Assembly (NCBI GenBank): GCA_027319095.1
Contig: DAHVNW010000002.1
Span: 27,763 to 91,762 of the forward strand
DNA from: a bacterium
GTDB lineage: Bacteria > SZUA-79 > Acidulodesulfobacterales > Acidulodesulfobacteraceae
Length of the DNA: 64,000 nt
Direction of reading: 5' to 3'
The translations under genes and the position numbers were made by a program. Position 1 is the first letter of the stretch. Every line of letters begins with the position of its first letter. Of the stretch, positions 17,453 through 26,592 are shown piece by piece. The notes below the pieces were generated by a model, which made no database searches, was not told the origin of the DNA, and saw only the letters and a list, made by a program, of their open reading frames with translations.

Positions 17453-19729
17453 TTAAAATGGCTGATTCAAGCCGAAATAATATCTTACGCCGTATTCCGA
17501 ACTAACGCCGTTCCCGAAAGCTTTTGCCGCATAAATGCTTATCATTTCTGGATATATCCCTAAAAAATATGTTTTGAAATGAACGCCTAATCCGGTAAAA
17601 CTATATATATTTCCCCTGCCTATAACGCCGGACACGGTGCCTCCAAGCTTGCCGGCTCCACCTATTATATCGCCGGTAACGGCTTTTATATCGATAAGGT
17701 TATTGAGTAAATTTAAGTTTAAGCCCCTATAGATATTTCTTTCATAATCGGCCGAGACGATAATAGTATCGCTGTTAATAAAAGGAAGGCTTGCCGGTAC
17801 TCCCATTATGCCGTTAATTCCACCAAAATAATAATCCATAGAGGTGGGGACTTTTCCATCCGCCAAAACGCCTGTGCCTCTTACAGCTATTATATCGCCG
17901 GAATTAACCTCAAAATTCTTGACGTATTTTATAATGAACTGGCTGAATGAAAAAGGAGATAAAATATTAGAATTAGCAATATTATAAGAAAAATTAAACG
18001 AAGACCCGTACTCTGGATTAATATTATAATCCATGCTATTAAAACTATAGCCCATGCCGAATTCGACCAATCTTTCCGTATTTTGATAAATAATGGAATC
18101 TCCCGATGCTTCGGGATTTATTTCCATTAAATTCGCCGTCCCAAAAACCGACTGCTTGTATGTCTGCGAAATAGGGAAAAATCTTCCTATCTGCTTAGAA
18201 AATCCTATACCTATGCCCTTATAGTAATAATTTTTAAATATATTAAATAAAATGCCGTTTCTATAACTGTGTTTTTTCGTCAGGGTAAAATTCAGAAAAC
18301 CCTCTGTTCTTCCGCTGTTAGGACTTATATTGCCGCCTGCACCGCTTAAAAAAAGGGTATAATAATCGTTCTTCTTTCGATTTAAAATCTCCTCTTTTAT
18401 TTTTTTATAACCGATAAGGTTCAAATCGTTATCGTAATAGTAAACGCCGTTTTTCAGCCTGTGGGTATGCGGAAAACCGGTAAAATAAATATATGATAAC
18501 GGAAATACGGGATAATTTATAACCGTATTTACGCCTTGTATAAAATTAATTTTTTTAATAAGATTTTTTATATCGGGATTCTTTTTTATATATAATTTTA
18601 GAAATTTTTTAAATGCCGCAATAGAAATTTTCCTTAATTCTTCTGAATAAAAAAACCTGTTGCCCCTTATCGATTCCAGAATTATTTTTTTAGAGTTGAT
18701 CGTATTCAAATAAATTAATCCTTTAATAACGTTTAATTTTTGGTAAATATAAAAATTAGGAAAAACGCCGCCGAAACGCGTGTTAACCGGCAAACCGACC
18801 GAATATAAAGGGGGCTTCAACCACAGGCTTCTTCTTATGTGGACATAAACTATGTTTAAACGTTTGGCTTTTACCATATGAAATTTATTCAATAAAACAA
18901 ACGCCTTATAGATTTTTTCATTTTTAGCACTAGTTTGCCGGCCTGGTTGAAAAAATTTTAACGACAAACTTTTATTTCCATATTTATTTATTTTAAACCT
19001 TTTAGTAAGAATCAAAGATATAAAATTCGTTTTTTTTGAAACCGCCAACGAGCGTTTATAAATCTTTCCGTCAAAAAAAGCCTCGTACCCTTTTTTAATT
19101 TTCAGCTTTAACTTGAAACCGATACTTGCTTCGGGATTGAAATCTTTTCCGGCGGAAATATAAGGATAAAAGGGGGCGTTCAACGTTATTTCCTTCTTAA
19201 AATGCCCGAAATTACCGAATGCTTGGGGAATTTTAGTTTTAAAGCTGTTTGTAACGATATATAATTTGTAAAAATCGCGGGTAACGGTTTCTTCCGATAA
19301 ATTTTTTACCGATATAAAACCTTTATCGAATCCGTAAGGATACAACTGATGAAAATCGAAATCTTTTATGTTTTTAGGTTTGACGGACAGGCTGTTTGGA
19401 TAAAGCATTAAATATAAGCCGGCTCCGATATTTATATTCAATCCGTTGAAATTTTGAAATTTATCGCCTATATATTTAATTTTATATCTTATGCCTTTTT
19501 CTTTCTTTTGCTTTTCTTTATAACCTTTATAGTATTTTATATAGCGAATCGTTTCCGAACCGGTTATCGTCCAATTTGCAGGATTGATAAGAGCATTTAT
19601 TGTAATAGTTTGAACCGGGTGGGGCGTATGTAGGGGATTCAATTTTGCATCTGCCATAACGGTAAAAATAATTATGTAAAAAGCCGACCAAATAATACAT
19701 AACGATATTATTTGCAAAAACCGTTTCAT
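17453..19729 (-). CDS. Outer-membrane beta-barrel protein with an M1-aminopeptidase-like N-terminal region
   Basis: 758 aa. Residues 1-28 look like a signal peptide. Residues about 35-270 resemble the N-terminal beta domain of M1 aminopeptidases: TITINALINPANWTITGSET, then LYLMLYPNSL and FYPYISAGKDFNPEA. The HEXXH zinc motif of M1 enzymes is not found, so any peptidase-like part is non-catalytic. From about residue 480 the sequence alternates polar and hydrophobic residues and contains an Omp85/D15-like block (YYFGGINGIMGVPA ... SADYERNIYRG), ending in aromatic Phe at the C-terminus as outer-membrane barrels do. Role unknown; surface assembly, binding or translocation are possibilities. Divergent from the cupin gene at 19836. 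Confidence 0.7.
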   Translation of the reverse strand: MKRFLQIISLCIIWSAFYIIIFTVMADAKLNPLHTPHPVQTITINALINPANWTITGSETIRYIKYYKGYKEKQKKEKGIRYKIKYIGDKFQNFNGLNINIGAGLYLMLYPNSLSVKPKNIKDFDFHQLYPYGFDKGFISVKNLSEETVTRDFYKLYIVTNSFKTKIPQAFGNFGHFKKEITLNAPFYPYISAGKDFNPEASIGFKLKLKIKKGYEAFFDGKIYKRSLAVSKKTNFISLILTKRFKINKYGNKSLSLKFFQPGRQTSAKNEKIYKAFVLLNKFHMVKAKRLNIVYVHIRRSLWLKPPLYSVGLPVNTRFGGVFPNFYIYQKLNVIKGLIYLNTINSKKIILESIRGNRFFYSEELRKISIAAFKKFLKLYIKKNPDIKNLIKKINFIQGVNTVINYPVFPLSYIYFTGFPHTHRLKNGVYYYDNDLNLIGYKKIKEEILNRKKNDYYTLFLSGAGGNISPNSGRTEGFLNFTLTKKHSYRNGILFNIFKNYYYKGIGIGFSKQIGRFFPISQTYKQSVFGTANLMEINPEASGDSIIYQNTERLVEFGMGYSFNSMDYNINPEYGSSFNFSYNIANSNILSPFSFSQFIIKYVKNFEVNSGDIIAVRGTGVLADGKVPTSMDYYFGGINGIMGVPASLPFINSDTIIVSADYERNIYRGLNLNLLNNLIDIKAVTGDIIGGAGKLGGTVSGVIGRGNIYSFTGLGVHFKTYFLGIYPEMISIYAAKAFGNGVSSEYGVRYYFGLNQPF

Positions 19730-19749
19730 ATAAATTTATATAAATTTTA

Positions 19750-19778
19750 TTGATTCTAAACTAAAACTTAAATATAAT
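19750..19778 (+). promoter_or_regulatory. Sigma-70-type promoter for the RmlC-like gene
   Basis: -35 TTGATT (19750-19755), 17-base spacer, -10 TATAAT (19773-19778). Start near 19785, about 50 bases before the ATG at 19836. It lies in the divergent gap shared with the outer-membrane protein gene. Confidence 0.6.
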
Positions 19779-19835
19779 AAGCATCAATATATTATAATTT
19801 TATCCTAAAAACTTAAAAAATAAAGATTAAATATT

Positions 19836-20321
19836 ATGGACATTTCTTTTAAGCTAACCGATAGCATTAAAGGCGTATCGGTCAAAGACATCAAGAAATA
19901 CGTCGATGAAAGAGGCTGGTTGGCAGAACTCTATAGGAGCGATGAAATAGAAGAATCGATATTCCCTCAAATGTCTTACGTTTCTTTAACTATGCCCGGA
20001 ATTATAAGGGGTCCGCACGAACATAAATATCAAACCGACTATTTCTGTTTTTTAGGTCCTTCGGATTTTAAAATTATTTTATGGGACAATCGAAAGGATT
20101 CGCCGACTTATCTCTATAAAACGATACTTTTTCTCGGAGAAAACAACCCCGCCTCGCTTATAGTACCGCCGGGAGTAGTTCACGCATATAAAAACGCCGG
20201 CTGTAAAAAGGGTTTGGTTATAAATGCCGCAAATAAATTATTCGCCGGAAAAATGAAAAAAGAACAAATCGACGAGGTCCGTTATGAAAACGACCCTGGA
20301 ACTATTTTCGTTTTTGCCTGA
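19836..20321 (+). CDS. RmlC-like cupin (dTDP-4-dehydrorhamnose 3,5-epimerase family)
   Basis: 161 aa. The cupin core contains DERGWLAELYRSDE, the sugar-epimerase-like IRGPHEHKYQ with candidate catalytic His, a DNRKDSPTY segment and PPGVVHAYKN. Relative to true RmlC, I do not see the tyrosine that acts as acid in the VxFLYKCTDYY region; here it reads LVINAANKLF. The protein may therefore isomerise, epimerise at one carbon, or act on another nucleotide sugar. No other rhamnose genes are nearby. Single plus-strand gene with its own promoter, converging on comM with a 22-base gap. Confidence 0.72.
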   Translation: MDISFKLTDSIKGVSVKDIKKYVDERGWLAELYRSDEIEESIFPQMSYVSLTMPGIIRGPHEHKYQTDYFCFLGPSDFKIILWDNRKDSPTYLYKTILFLGENNPASLIVPPGVVHAYKNAGCKKGLVINAANKLFAGKMKKEQIDEVRYENDPGTIFVFA

Positions 20322-20343
20322 TTAGTTATAAATTAGATATAAT

Positions 20344-21921
20344 TCATACCCTGAGTGATTTCGTATTTTTGTAATTTAAAGCCTCGAGAACCGAGTCCTC
20401 GTCTATACCGTCTTTTTGATCTAAATCGGCTATGGTTCTGGAAACTTTCAGGATTCTATAGTATCCCCTTGATGAAATATTTAATTTTTTAACTGCGCTT
20501 TTAACCAACTCTAATGCCGATTTAGAAATATTAAAATATTTTTCTATATCTGAGCTCTTTATCCTTGCATTAAATCTTATTCCGGCATTTTGAAACCTTT
20601 TTAGTTGAACCCGCCTCGTTCTTTCGATTAATTCCTTAATTTCCGCCGAGTTTGCCGTTTTTCCGCCTGCGGTAAGTTCGTCCAAATACGGCGGATAAAC
20701 TTCGATAAATATGTCGAATCTGTCGAGAATAGGACCTGACAATTTTGTATAAAACCTGTATATTTCCGAACTGGAACATTTACATTCATGATTAGCATCT
20801 CCGTAATAACCGCAAGGACATGGATTCATTGCCGCTACAAGCATAAAATCGCACGGGAGAACTATCGAAAATCGGCTTCTCGAAAGGTTTATCGATTTGT
20901 CTTCCATAGGCTGTCTTAAACTGTCTAAAGTTTTTTTGCTCAATTCGGAAAATTCGTCGATGAACAAAACCCCGTTATGCGCAAGGCTGATGTCTCCCGG
21001 AAGAGGATTCGAGGCACCTCCTCCTATTAGACCAGCAACCGAAACGGTATGATGCACCAGAATAAAAGGCCGCCTCAAAATAAGTCCCGCCATGCGGGCC
21101 TTTTTGTTTGAAAAACTGTAAATATTTGAAGTTTCGATTGATTCTTCAAGCGATAAATTTGGTTGAATACCCGCTATGCTTTGGGCAAGCATAGTCTTGC
21201 CGCTTCCCGGAGGACCAATCATTAAAATATTATGATGCCCCGAAACGGCAGTCAAAATTGCTCTTTTTGCTAAAACCTGCCCCTTGATATCCGAAAAATC
21301 TGGGTATTTTTCTTCGTCTGCGCTTCTATTATTATTGTTATTTTCGGCTATCAAGATTTCGCTGAAAAATAATTTTTTATTATCCGTATTTTCAGCAGGA
21401 TGTTTTATTTTAGCCATTCCTGAAATAAATGCACATACGTCTTTTAGCCTGGCGAAACCAAAAAATTCTACTTCCAAAAACTTTACTGAACTAATATCTT
21501 CGTATGAAATTATAAGTTTTTTTCCAAGTTTTTTAGCAAGTATGCCCAGAGCTATTATACCGTTTACCTTTTTTATCTTGCCGTCTAAGGAAAGTTCTCC
21601 GGCAATTATATAATCATCAAGATTTAAAAGGCATTTAAGTAAGCCTGCGGCAATTAAAATACCTAAAGCAAGAGGGAGGTCAAACAGCGGGCCTTCTTTT
21701 TTTAAATCCGCAGGGGCTAAATTTATTGTAATTTTTTTAACCGGATATTCGAAACCTGAATTTTTTATGGCGGCTTTAACCCTGTCTTTAGCCTCTTTGG
21801 TGGAAATATCCGGCAGCCCTACAATCATGACGCCGGGTATTCCGTTGGTTATAAACACTTCGACGTTCACCAAAACGGCTTCGATGCCTATAAATGTAGC
21901 GCTATTAAGCGCGGTAATCAT
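20344..21921 (-). CDS. comM: YifB/ComM family Mg-chelatase-like AAA+ ATPase
   Basis: 525 aa. ComM is a hexameric helicase that promotes branch migration during natural transformation. Architecture is as expected: an N-terminal Lon-like S5 domain (ALNSATFIGIEAVLVNVEV, GLPDISTKEAKDRV), an AAA+ module with Walker A GPPGSGKTML and Walker B GVLFIDEFSEL, then a Cys cluster in PCPCGYYGD ... CKCS and a C-terminal Mg-chelatase helical domain. Start ATG 21921 has GGAGATT upstream. A 34-bp palindromic repeat lies 20 bases before the start. Confidence 0.93.
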   Translation of the reverse strand: MITALNSATFIGIEAVLVNVEVFITNGIPGVMIVGLPDISTKEAKDRVKAAIKNSGFEYPVKKITINLAPADLKKEGPLFDLPLALGILIAAGLLKCLLNLDDYIIAGELSLDGKIKKVNGIIALGILAKKLGKKLIISYEDISSVKFLEVEFFGFARLKDVCAFISGMAKIKHPAENTDNKKLFFSEILIAENNNNNRSADEEKYPDFSDIKGQVLAKRAILTAVSGHHNILMIGPPGSGKTMLAQSIAGIQPNLSLEESIETSNIYSFSNKKARMAGLILRRPFILVHHTVSVAGLIGGGASNPLPGDISLAHNGVLFIDEFSELSKKTLDSLRQPMEDKSINLSRSRFSIVLPCDFMLVAAMNPCPCGYYGDANHECKCSSSEIYRFYTKLSGPILDRFDIFIEVYPPYLDELTAGGKTANSAEIKELIERTRRVQLKRFQNAGIRFNARIKSSDIEKYFNISKSALELVKSAVKKLNISSRGYYRILKVSRTIADLDQKDGIDEDSVLEALNYKNTKSLRV

Positions 21922-21940
21922 AAAATAATCTCCTTTATAA

Positions 21941-21974
21941 TAGGTACCAGAATTTAATCCGGGTACCTCACAAC
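21941..21974. repeat. 34-bp palindromic repeat, copy 1
   Basis: A near-palindrome with GGTACC at each end around GAATTTAATCC, followed by TCACAAC. It matches copy 2 (39749-39782) at 31 of 34 positions by eye and copy 3 (36292-36324, opposite orientation). It sits between the PBP gene and comM, just upstream of the comM ribosome binding site. It could be a REP-like element or an operator. Confidence 0.75.
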
Positions 21975-22131
21975 TTTATATAAAAAATTATCTTATTTAT
22001 ATTATAAAAAGAAATTATTTCAGGATTATGAAGTAAATATTACAATTCGGTTAATTTTTTGTTACATTTAAGTGACTTTATACCCTCCAGCCTTTATTCG
22101 GCACAAGTTTGCTTAGCTCCAAAAAACGTCT

Positions 22132-23484
22132 TCAGAAAAAATATGCAAAGATAGTTTTTTCTGCCACCCCGCCTCCTTCTATGCTCCATAATGGCTTTTC
22201 TACGACGAGAGAAGATAATGCAATTTCCTTTCCTTTGCTTTCTCCGAACCCTGCAAACCATTGATATAATCCTGCAGGATCGTTTCCGGAAATAGTTCCC
22301 GTTTTGCCGCCGGTAGCGACTCCTGGCAGCATATACCTGTTCGACCTGCTGTAAAAATCGGAATGCGCTACGCCATTAACAATAGTAGCTATCATCATAC
22401 GTTTTAAGATAAACGCGGTTTTTTTAGTTATGGGAGATGTTAAAATTTTGGTATTTTTATGTATATAGACGACTTTGCCGTAAGAATTTATAATTTCTTT
22501 TATTATGTACGGTTTAACTAACTTTCCGCCGTTTATCGCCGCGGCGGCAATCAATGCGGCTTGAACAGGCGTAATTTCGACATTTTCGAACCCGGCGCCG
22601 GTAAGTTCCAATTGATAAAACCTTTTTGGAATATATGCCTTGCTTTCCCTTAGGTTTAACGCAAAAGGTATCTTTTTATTGAAATAAAATTTATTAAAAT
22701 AACGGATCAGTAGATTTCTTCCAACGTAATATCCGGCGACCTTGCCGAAAGCAACGTCACATGATTTCGCAAAAGCTTCCTTGAAAGATATGTCGTTGGA
22801 ACCGGTGCCTATATTTTCTTCCCAATTCGTTTTATTCGTACCGTAAAGAGTTCCGTTAAAACATATATTTAATTGCGGATAGAAGCCTTTCGACTCTATT
22901 GCGGCCGAAGCCGTTATTATTTTGGCTAACGAACCTGGCGGGTATGCGATTAAGGGGGATATTTCGCTTGCTTTGTTTTTATTTTGCGCGTATGACTCAA
23001 AACCCAACACCGCTCCGGTTTCCGGATTAACCGCAGCAAGAACTCCGAAAGGCACCGAATATTTCTTAAAAATTTTTTCAGCTTCCTCCTGAACTACAGG
23101 ATCGACGGTATAAACAACTATATAATTTCCTATTTTTTGTATGTACCTGCCGTCCTTAATTACTTTGAAAAGCGGGGGATTGCGTTTGAAATATTTTTTT
23201 AAAGAATTAAGGGATTTTATATTTTCCGGAACAAAATTAGAAATTTTTTCGATACGTTTTTTTTTAACAAAAGATATGGGTCGAATCCCTGTTCCATAGA
23301 CTTTCTTGTTTGCCGAAACAAAAATAGATTTGCCGTAAAAATAAATCTTAAAAGAACCGTAAAAAAATAAAACTATAAAAACAAACAATACGAAATATTT
23401 TATAACTTCTATAAATCTATTTTTTTTATATTTTCTTCTGTTTAATATTTTTTGATACGATTTCCAGTCTTTTATTCTTTCCAT
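22132..23484 (-). CDS. Class B penicillin-binding protein (transpeptidase)
   Basis: 450 aa peptidoglycan D,D-transpeptidase. One transmembrane helix at about residues 25-45 anchors it to the inner membrane after a basic cytoplasmic tail. The catalytic SxxK is S-L-A-K in YPPGSLAKIITA at about residue 185, motif 2 is S-C-D in KSCDVAFGK where most family members have SxN, and motif 3 is KTG in TGGKTGT. It is shorter than PBP2 or FtsI, with a reduced N-terminal domain, so I do not assign it to elongation or division. tldD lies 12 bases upstream, so they may share a transcript. Confidence 0.88.
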   Translation of the reverse strand: MERIKDWKSYQKILNRRKYKKNRFIEVIKYFVLFVFIVLFFYGSFKIYFYGKSIFVSANKKVYGTGIRPISFVKKKRIEKISNFVPENIKSLNSLKKYFKRNPPLFKVIKDGRYIQKIGNYIVVYTVDPVVQEEAEKIFKKYSVPFGVLAAVNPETGAVLGFESYAQNKNKASEISPLIAYPPGSLAKIITASAAIESKGFYPQLNICFNGTLYGTNKTNWEENIGTGSNDISFKEAFAKSCDVAFGKVAGYYVGRNLLIRYFNKFYFNKKIPFALNLRESKAYIPKRFYQLELTGAGFENVEITPVQAALIAAAAINGGKLVKPYIIKEIINSYGKVVYIHKNTKILTSPITKKTAFILKRMMIATIVNGVAHSDFYSRSNRYMLPGVATGGKTGTISGNDPAGLYQWFAGFGESKGKEIALSSLVVEKPLWSIEGGGVAEKTIFAYFF

Positions 23485-23496
23485 CCTTTTTTTTCT

Positions 23497-24915
23497 TCAT
23501 TTCAAATTTTTACCGCCTACTATTATAGACGGGATTCTTAAAGTAGGCTGAGCATCGGCAACAGGAACTCCTTGTCCGTCTTTTCCGCAAGTGCCGATTC
23601 CGAATCCTAAATCGTTTCCCACCATGTCGATGTTTTTTAGTATTTCTGGACCGTTTCCCATAAGAGTCGCTCCGCTGACAGCCTCCCCGGCAATGCCTCC
23701 TTTTATAACATAGCCTTCCATAACATCGAATACGAAATCTCCGGTAACCGTATTCACCTGGCCGCCGCCCATTTTCTTAACAAGTATGCCGTCGTTTACG
23801 CTTTTAATAATATCTTCGGGATTTGATTTTCCCGGCGCTATCATCGTATTGGACATTCTGACTATAGGAACATGCTCGTAAGACTGCCTCCTGCCATTTC
23901 CAGTAAGCCCGTAACCGTATTTTATATGCGAAAGCCTGTCTGACATATATTTTTTTAGAATGCCGCCTTCGACTAAAACGTTTCTGCCCGAATACGTTCC
24001 CTCGTCGTCAAACCTGTAAAAACCGCGTTTGCCAGGTAGCGAAGAATCGTCGATAACAGTTATTAAATTAGAGGCGACCTGCTCGCCTATTTTATCGGAA
24101 TATACGCTTAAACCGTTTCCGGCAATATCGGCTTCAAGTCCATGTCCTATTGCCTCGTGTATCATAGTGCCGCCTGCTTCGCTCGACAATACGACGGCCA
24201 TAGTCCCGGAAGGAGCGTCCGGGGCATCAAGCTGGGTCAATGCTCTTTTTAAGGCTTTTTCGGCAATATCCTGCGGAATATTTTTATCGAAAAACTCAAA
24301 ACCTGCAAATTCACCAGCCGAATCATAGCCGACTTCCAGCCTCTTGCCGTTTGAAACTACCACATGAGCGAGAAATGCAAGGTTCTCCCTGCAGTCTTTT
24401 ATAAATTCGCCAAGAGAATTTACTATAAGAACATTTTGCCTGTAGTCCGAATAAGTTATATTTACCTGAACGACCTTCTTATCGTAACCCCATGAATAAT
24501 CCACGACTGGAGCGACTATTTTTAACTTTTCGTCTATCGAAATGCCGGTAACATCTTTAATAATACTGAAATTTATTTTTGGCTTTTTTTCGTTAAAATT
24601 TAATGGATTAAAAATACCGTTTTCCCCGCAGTTATTAACGGCGCAGGAAGAGTATGCGGCTTGCCTTAATTCAGCAGCAATTTTTTTCAAATTATTTTCT
24701 TCGAGATTATTGGTATAGGCATAATATGTTTTTTTATTTGAAATAAGCCTGAGTCCAGCTCCCTGAATCACGCCGTTGACAGCTTTTTCAAGCCTTTTGC
24801 CTTCGTTCGACAACAAAGTCGAAATTTTAGTTTCGACAAAAATATCCACGAAATCTTCCTCGCTGATTTTTGCATTATCTATAACGGCGTTAAAATTTAT
24901 ATTTTCTAAATTCAT
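23497..24915 (-). CDS. tldD: Metalloprotease TldD
   Basis: 472 aa. TldD forms the catalytic half of the TldD/TldE protease, which trims peptides in antibiotic maturation and toxin degradation. The zinc motif HEAIGHGLEAD (HExxxH) is at about residue 255 and the C-terminal GNGPEILKNIDMVGNDLGFG ... CGKDGQG segment, with its zinc Cys, is typical. The TldE/PmbA partner is not in the window. Start ATG 24915 has GGAG five bases upstream. Divergent from alr across a 135-base gap. Confidence 0.95.
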   Translation of the reverse strand: MNLENINFNAVIDNAKISEEDFVDIFVETKISTLLSNEGKRLEKAVNGVIQGAGLRLISNKKTYYAYTNNLEENNLKKIAAELRQAAYSSCAVNNCGENGIFNPLNFNEKKPKINFSIIKDVTGISIDEKLKIVAPVVDYSWGYDKKVVQVNITYSDYRQNVLIVNSLGEFIKDCRENLAFLAHVVVSNGKRLEVGYDSAGEFAGFEFFDKNIPQDIAEKALKRALTQLDAPDAPSGTMAVVLSSEAGGTMIHEAIGHGLEADIAGNGLSVYSDKIGEQVASNLITVIDDSSLPGKRGFYRFDDEGTYSGRNVLVEGGILKKYMSDRLSHIKYGYGLTGNGRRQSYEHVPIVRMSNTMIAPGKSNPEDIIKSVNDGILVKKMGGGQVNTVTGDFVFDVMEGYVIKGGIAGEAVSGATLMGNGPEILKNIDMVGNDLGFGIGTCGKDGQGVPVADAQPTLRIPSIIVGGKNLK

Positions 24916-25015
24916 TTTTTCTCCATGTTAATATATTTATATCACATTCAACCTTAAATATGATATCAAAAACTATGCTTTCAAACAAGCAAAGAATATG
25001 CAGGGCATTCTAAAA

Positions 25016-25044
25016 TTGACTTTCTGCCTAATTTTACATAAAAT
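25016..25044 (+). promoter_or_regulatory. Promoter for alr, positioned for a leaderless transcript
   Basis: -35 TTGACT (25016-25021), 17-base spacer, -10 TAAAAT (25039-25044). The alr ATG begins at 25051, six bases after the -10 box, so transcription should start at or very near the A of ATG. No Shine-Dalgarno is present between the box and the ATG. Confidence 0.65.
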
Positions 25045-25050
25045 AAATTT

Positions 25051-26205
25051 ATGAACGATACATCTGCCGTTTTATACGTAAATCTCCAGAATCTTAAAAA
25101 CAATCTATATTTTCTTAAATCGCTAAAATCTACGCAAAATAAAACGATTATAGCGATTATAAAATCCGATGCTTACGGCCATGGACTTATTCCGGTCGCC
25201 GAAATGCTTTTTAAAAACGGAATAGATTTTTTCGGAATAATAAATATAAATGAAGCGGAATCTATTTTGGAAAAAATTCCAAAAGCTAAACTTCTTATGC
25301 TTAAAGGAGTAAATATAGACGATATAAAAGAAGCAGCCCGTCTTAATTTAAAAATAGGAATATTCAGTTTAGATTATCTGCAAATGCTTCTGTATAAAGC
25401 AAAATCAGCTGGCTTGAATAAGCCGATAGACATTCATTTAAAATTAGATTCCGGTATGAACCGGCTAGGCTTAAACGAAAAAGAGATAAAAACTGCAGCT
25501 GAAATTATTAACGCAAACAAAAGATATTTCAACGCCGAAGGGTTGTTCAGCCATCTATCATCGGCAGGAAGCGATTTAACTTACGCAAACTTTCAGATGG
25601 ATAACTTTAAAAATATAATATCGCTGCTGGCTAAAAGCGGCATAAAACCCTCATATATACACATAAGCGCCAGTTCATCGCTTTTAAACGAACAAATTTC
25701 CGAAGATTATTCGAATGCCGTCCGGCCGGGGATATCCCTTTACGGATTCAATCCGAATTTAAACATAAACGAATTAAAAAGCGATATTAAAAATAATAAC
25801 GCAGGGCTTAAACCGCTTATGACCTTAAAATCAAGGATTTTACAGATTAAAAAAGTTAAAAAAGATGCCTTTGTTTCTTACGACAACACATTTAGAGCGC
25901 CGCGCGACATTATTGCCGCAATTGTTTCTGCAGGTTATGATAACGGAATCCCGAGACTTTTATCCAACAAAGGAAAATTTTTAATTAACGGAAGATTTGC
26001 TCCTATAATAGGTATAGTATCAATGAATCTGACGGTGGTAGATATTACGGAAATAGAAGAAGCGTTGCCGGGAGATGAAGTAATAATCGCCGGAAAAAGC
26101 GGCTCGAACGAAATTACTATAAATGAAATAGCCTCTATAGCTCAAACAATTCCCTACGAAATATGCCTAAATTTCGGAAAATCCAATAAAAGATTATATT
26201 TATAA
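25051..26205 (+). CDS. alr: Alanine racemase
   Basis: 384 aa PLP enzyme that makes D-alanine for peptidoglycan. The PLP lysine is in IAIIKSDAYGHG (about residue 38), and the catalytic Tyr of the second subunit is in FVSYDNTF (about 277). IHLKLDSGMNRLG and RPGISLYGFNP are further family blocks. Length is typical. It is a lone plus-strand gene with its own promoter and no visible ribosome binding site. An alternative later Met is unlikely because NLKNNLYFLK near the N-terminus is conserved in the family. Confidence 0.96.
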   Translation: MNDTSAVLYVNLQNLKNNLYFLKSLKSTQNKTIIAIIKSDAYGHGLIPVAEMLFKNGIDFFGIININEAESILEKIPKAKLLMLKGVNIDDIKEAARLNLKIGIFSLDYLQMLLYKAKSAGLNKPIDIHLKLDSGMNRLGLNEKEIKTAAEIINANKRYFNAEGLFSHLSSAGSDLTYANFQMDNFKNIISLLAKSGIKPSYIHISASSSLLNEQISEDYSNAVRPGISLYGFNPNLNINELKSDIKNNNAGLKPLMTLKSRILQIKKVKKDAFVSYDNTFRAPRDIIAAIVSAGYDNGIPRLLSNKGKFLINGRFAPIIGIVSMNLTVVDITEIEEALPGDEVIIAGKSGSNEITINEIASIAQTIPYEICLNFGKSNKRLYL

Positions 26206-26225
26206 TTTGCGGCGCATCGTATCGG

Positions 26226-26275
26226 AAAGCCTTAGGCTTTTATATTATATCTGCCTCCGCCCGGAAAGCGGAGGC
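26226..26275. repeat. Two hairpins in the alr/nifU-like convergent gap (repeat copy A)
   Basis: Hairpin 1: AAAGCC-TTA-GGCTTT (26226-26240). Hairpin 2: GCCTCCGC (26253-26260), 7-base loop, GCGGAGGC (26268-26275). Either may end the converging transcripts, although U-tracts are weak. The first 35 bases share sequence and exact spacing with 27188-27222. Confidence 0.6.
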
Positions 26276-26302
26276 ATAAAGGCGTAGTTAACCGGCTTAA
26301 AT

Positions 26303-26533
26303 TTAAACTGCGTTTACTTCTTTGACCCCGGGAATGCGTTCCTTCAGAAGACGCTCTATTCCACCCTTAAGAGTCATTATAGACCCCATGCAATGCGCAC
26401 AGGCTCCTTTAAGCCTGACATCGACAGTACCGTCGTCGTGTATATTTACCAATTCGACATCCCCTCCGTCATATTGCAGTGAAGGCCTGATTTCATCTAT
26501 AACTTTTGATACCTGAGCTTTATCTAACGCCAT
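26303..26533 (-). CDS. NifU-like C-terminal domain protein (Fe-S scaffold)
   Basis: 76 aa, a single Nfu domain. The CxxC that holds a bridging 4Fe-4S cluster is in GACAHCMGSIMTLK at about residue 46, with conserved LQYDGGDVELV before it. It likely carries or delivers Fe-S clusters in the cytoplasm; the window has client enzymes such as the radical SAM protein, but no direct link is visible. Start ATG 26533 has GAGG upstream. It is separated from greA by 59 bases. Confidence 0.92.
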   Translation of the reverse strand: MALDKAQVSKVIDEIRPSLQYDGGDVELVNIHDDGTVDVRLKGACAHCMGSIMTLKGGIERLLKERIPGVKEVNAV

Positions 26534-26592
26534 AAAACCTCCTCTATATTTTTATATATTAAAATTAAATTGTTATATTTTTATTATACCTT

